Positions 5,058 to 6,307 of a stretch of DNA of 6,307 nucleotides are shown piece by piece. Below the pieces are notes generated by a model, which had not been told where the DNA came from, made no database searches, and saw only the letters and a list, made by a program, of their open reading frames with translations. The DNA is from Verrucomicrobiota bacterium (GTDB taxonomy: Bacteria > Verrucomicrobiota > Verrucomicrobiia > Opitutales > UBA2995), in contig JAPUIL010000782.1 in the NCBI GenBank assembly GCA_027297085.1, positions 1 through 6,307 on the forward strand. Direction: 5' to 3'. Both the position numbers and the translations under genes were made by a program. The first letter of the stretch is position 1; every line of letters starts with the position of its first letter.

Positions 5058-6307
5058 ATGTCCGGTATATTCAGCAGTTTATCGAACGCTTCCTCAGCCT
5101 TGCAGACGCATGGCAAGATGGTTGAATTAACGGGTAAGAATATTTCCAACCTGAACAACCCGAACTACGCCCGGCAACGTGTGTCTATTGGAACGATCGG
5201 AAGTTCAACGCCGGGCTCCGGGATTGAGGGTGGGGCGCTGGTAGTTACTGGTATTGAGCAGCTCCGTAACTCGTTTGTGGATAAGCAGCTCCTTAACGAG
5301 ATTTCTTATTCCGCTTCTTTGGAAACCCAGGACCTTCGTTTGCGTCAGTTGCTTTCAGGTCTTGGAGAGTCGATTGACCGGGTGAACGATCCGGCTTTTC
5401 TAAGCGATAGCACAGAACAGGGCAGCGGCATCCGGAGTGCTATCGACACTTTTTTCAACGCCTTTGAAGCTTTTTCAGCTCGTCCCAGTGATGCATCGAA
5501 CAAGCAGGTTCTATTTCAGACGGCCCAGTCCTTGACCGGTAGTTTCAATCGGATGGATGACCGTATCAATAGTGTGGAAAAGAGTCTTGATGAGGAAATT
5601 CTCGGTGAGGTTTCCTTACTGAATAGAAAACTGGACGAACTCTATGACTTAAATAAGGAAATCTCCCGTCTTGAATTTTCCGGTAGTCCTGGTTCGGCCA
5701 ACGACCTGCGTGACCAGCGTCAGGCCAAACTGGAGGAAATCTCCAAAACGATTCTCATTGAAACGGAAGAAGCGCCTGGCTCCGGCGGACAGATTAATGT
5801 ATTTGTACGCAACACTAACGGTGATCCGGTCAATTTGGTTAAAGTAGGCAGTGAACCTTCCGATATCATTTACGATGCAACCACGGGTGGATTCAAGTTG
5901 GTTGCCACAGGTGCGGAACTGGATCTTCAGGCCGGACGCCTACCCGCTCTGATTGAGGTAAAGAATACTAGTCTGGCTGAAACCCGGCAGGAGATCGACG
6001 ATCTGGCCAACGCAATTGCAACCGAGGTAAACGAGCTTTACTATCAGGCCTTTGTGCCTGCGGGTATAGACCCAGCTGTTCCGGAAATCAGTTTCTTTGC
6101 TCAACCAACTCCGCCTCCTTCTGTATCAGGTATTCCTTCAACGGTTACCGCTGGAACAATCTCTCTCTACCAAGGTTCTTCTGATCCTTTAGTCACCGAT
6201 TCCATCCCGTTAACGGCCGATAGCCTTCGTGCGAGCACCGCCACTATGGCCGGTTCCAATGAACTGGCTTCCGCCATCGCTGCACTTGGCTCCAATGATC
6301 AAGCCTC
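5058..6307 (+). CDS. flgK: Hook-filament junction protein FlgK (HAP1), 3' truncated by window edge
   Basis: FlgK forms the first junction zone between hook and filament and is exported with the help of FlgN. The frame is open without interruption for 416 codons to the end of the window, so the C-terminal half of the D2/D1 region and the C-terminal helix are missing. The N terminus MSGIFSSLSNASSALQTHGK followed by NISNLNNPNYARQRV (28-42) is the FlgK rod-like motif; the usual glycine of 'TPGYSRQ' is Asn36 here. Typical features follow: QLRNSFVDKQLLNE (70-83), the coiled region around LDELYDLNKEISRLE, LRDQRQAKLEEIS (217-229), and DDLANAIATEVNELY. A proline-rich segment (333-360, including QPTPPPS at 349-355) precedes the next domain. 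No cysteine occurs in the visible part. The ATG at 5058 is 23 bases after the flgN stop, with GGA only at about 17 bases upstream, too far for a good ribosome site. flgL is expected downstream. Confidence 0.95.
   Translation, partial: MSGIFSSLSNASSALQTHGKMVELTGKNISNLNNPNYARQRVSIGTIGSSTPGSGIEGGALVVTGIEQLRNSFVDKQLLNEISYSASLETQDLRLRQLLSGLGESIDRVNDPAFLSDSTEQGSGIRSAIDTFFNAFEAFSARPSDASNKQVLFQTAQSLTGSFNRMDDRINSVEKSLDEEILGEVSLLNRKLDELYDLNKEISRLEFSGSPGSANDLRDQRQAKLEEISKTILIETEEAPGSGGQINVFVRNTNGDPVNLVKVGSEPSDIIYDATTGGFKLVATGAELDLQAGRLPALIEVKNTSLAETRQEIDDLANAIATEVNELYYQAFVPAGIDPAVPEISFFAQPTPPPSVSGIPSTVTAGTISLYQGSSDPLVTDSIPLTADSLRASTATMAGSNELASAIAALGSNDQA

Overview
The window is one uninterrupted stretch of a flagellar (flg) operon, all on the + strand. 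It holds eight tightly packed genes in the order flgF, flgG, flgA, flgH, flgI, flgJ (rod-binding domain only), flgN and flgK. The last gene runs off the right edge. Gaps between genes are 1 to 23 bases, so no stretch over 300 bases lacks a gene. I found no RNA gene, mobile element, CRISPR array, internal promoter or intrinsic terminator.

Organism: FlgH (L-ring) and FlgI (P-ring) require an outer membrane, so this is a diderm bacterium. GC content looks moderate, near 50% by eye. None of the eight starts has a Shine-Dalgarno motif; most have A/T-rich leaders. FlgH has no lipoprotein signal, and several proteins are only moderately similar to the enterobacterial versions. The gene order resembles that recalled from deltaproteobacterial-type and Verrucomicrobiota/Planctomycetota-type flagellar clusters. 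I lean towards Verrucomicrobiota (Opitutae-like), but this is inference and a protein search would settle it.

Layout and logic: positions 1-41 are a short leader that may include the end of an upstream gene. FlgF (proximal rod) and FlgG (distal rod) form the drive shaft. FlgA, FlgH and FlgI are each predicted to be secreted through Sec; FlgA chaperones FlgI into the P-ring, and FlgH forms the L-ring around the rod. The short FlgJ is a rod-binding or rod-capping domain without the peptidoglycan hydrolase found in enterobacterial FlgJ. FlgN is the cytoplasmic export chaperone for the hook-filament junction proteins, and flgK directly after it encodes the first of these. The operon therefore follows assembly order: rod, rings, rod cap, junction.

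This is a conserved flagellar locus, and I do not see an undescribed system in it. The points worth a second look are the apparently non-lipidated FlgH, the absence of Shine-Dalgarno sites throughout, the lack of flgM between flgJ and flgN, the hydrolase-free FlgJ, a long FlgA with a short internal peptide repeat and the only cysteine pair among the mature proteins, and a perfect small hairpin early in flgJ.
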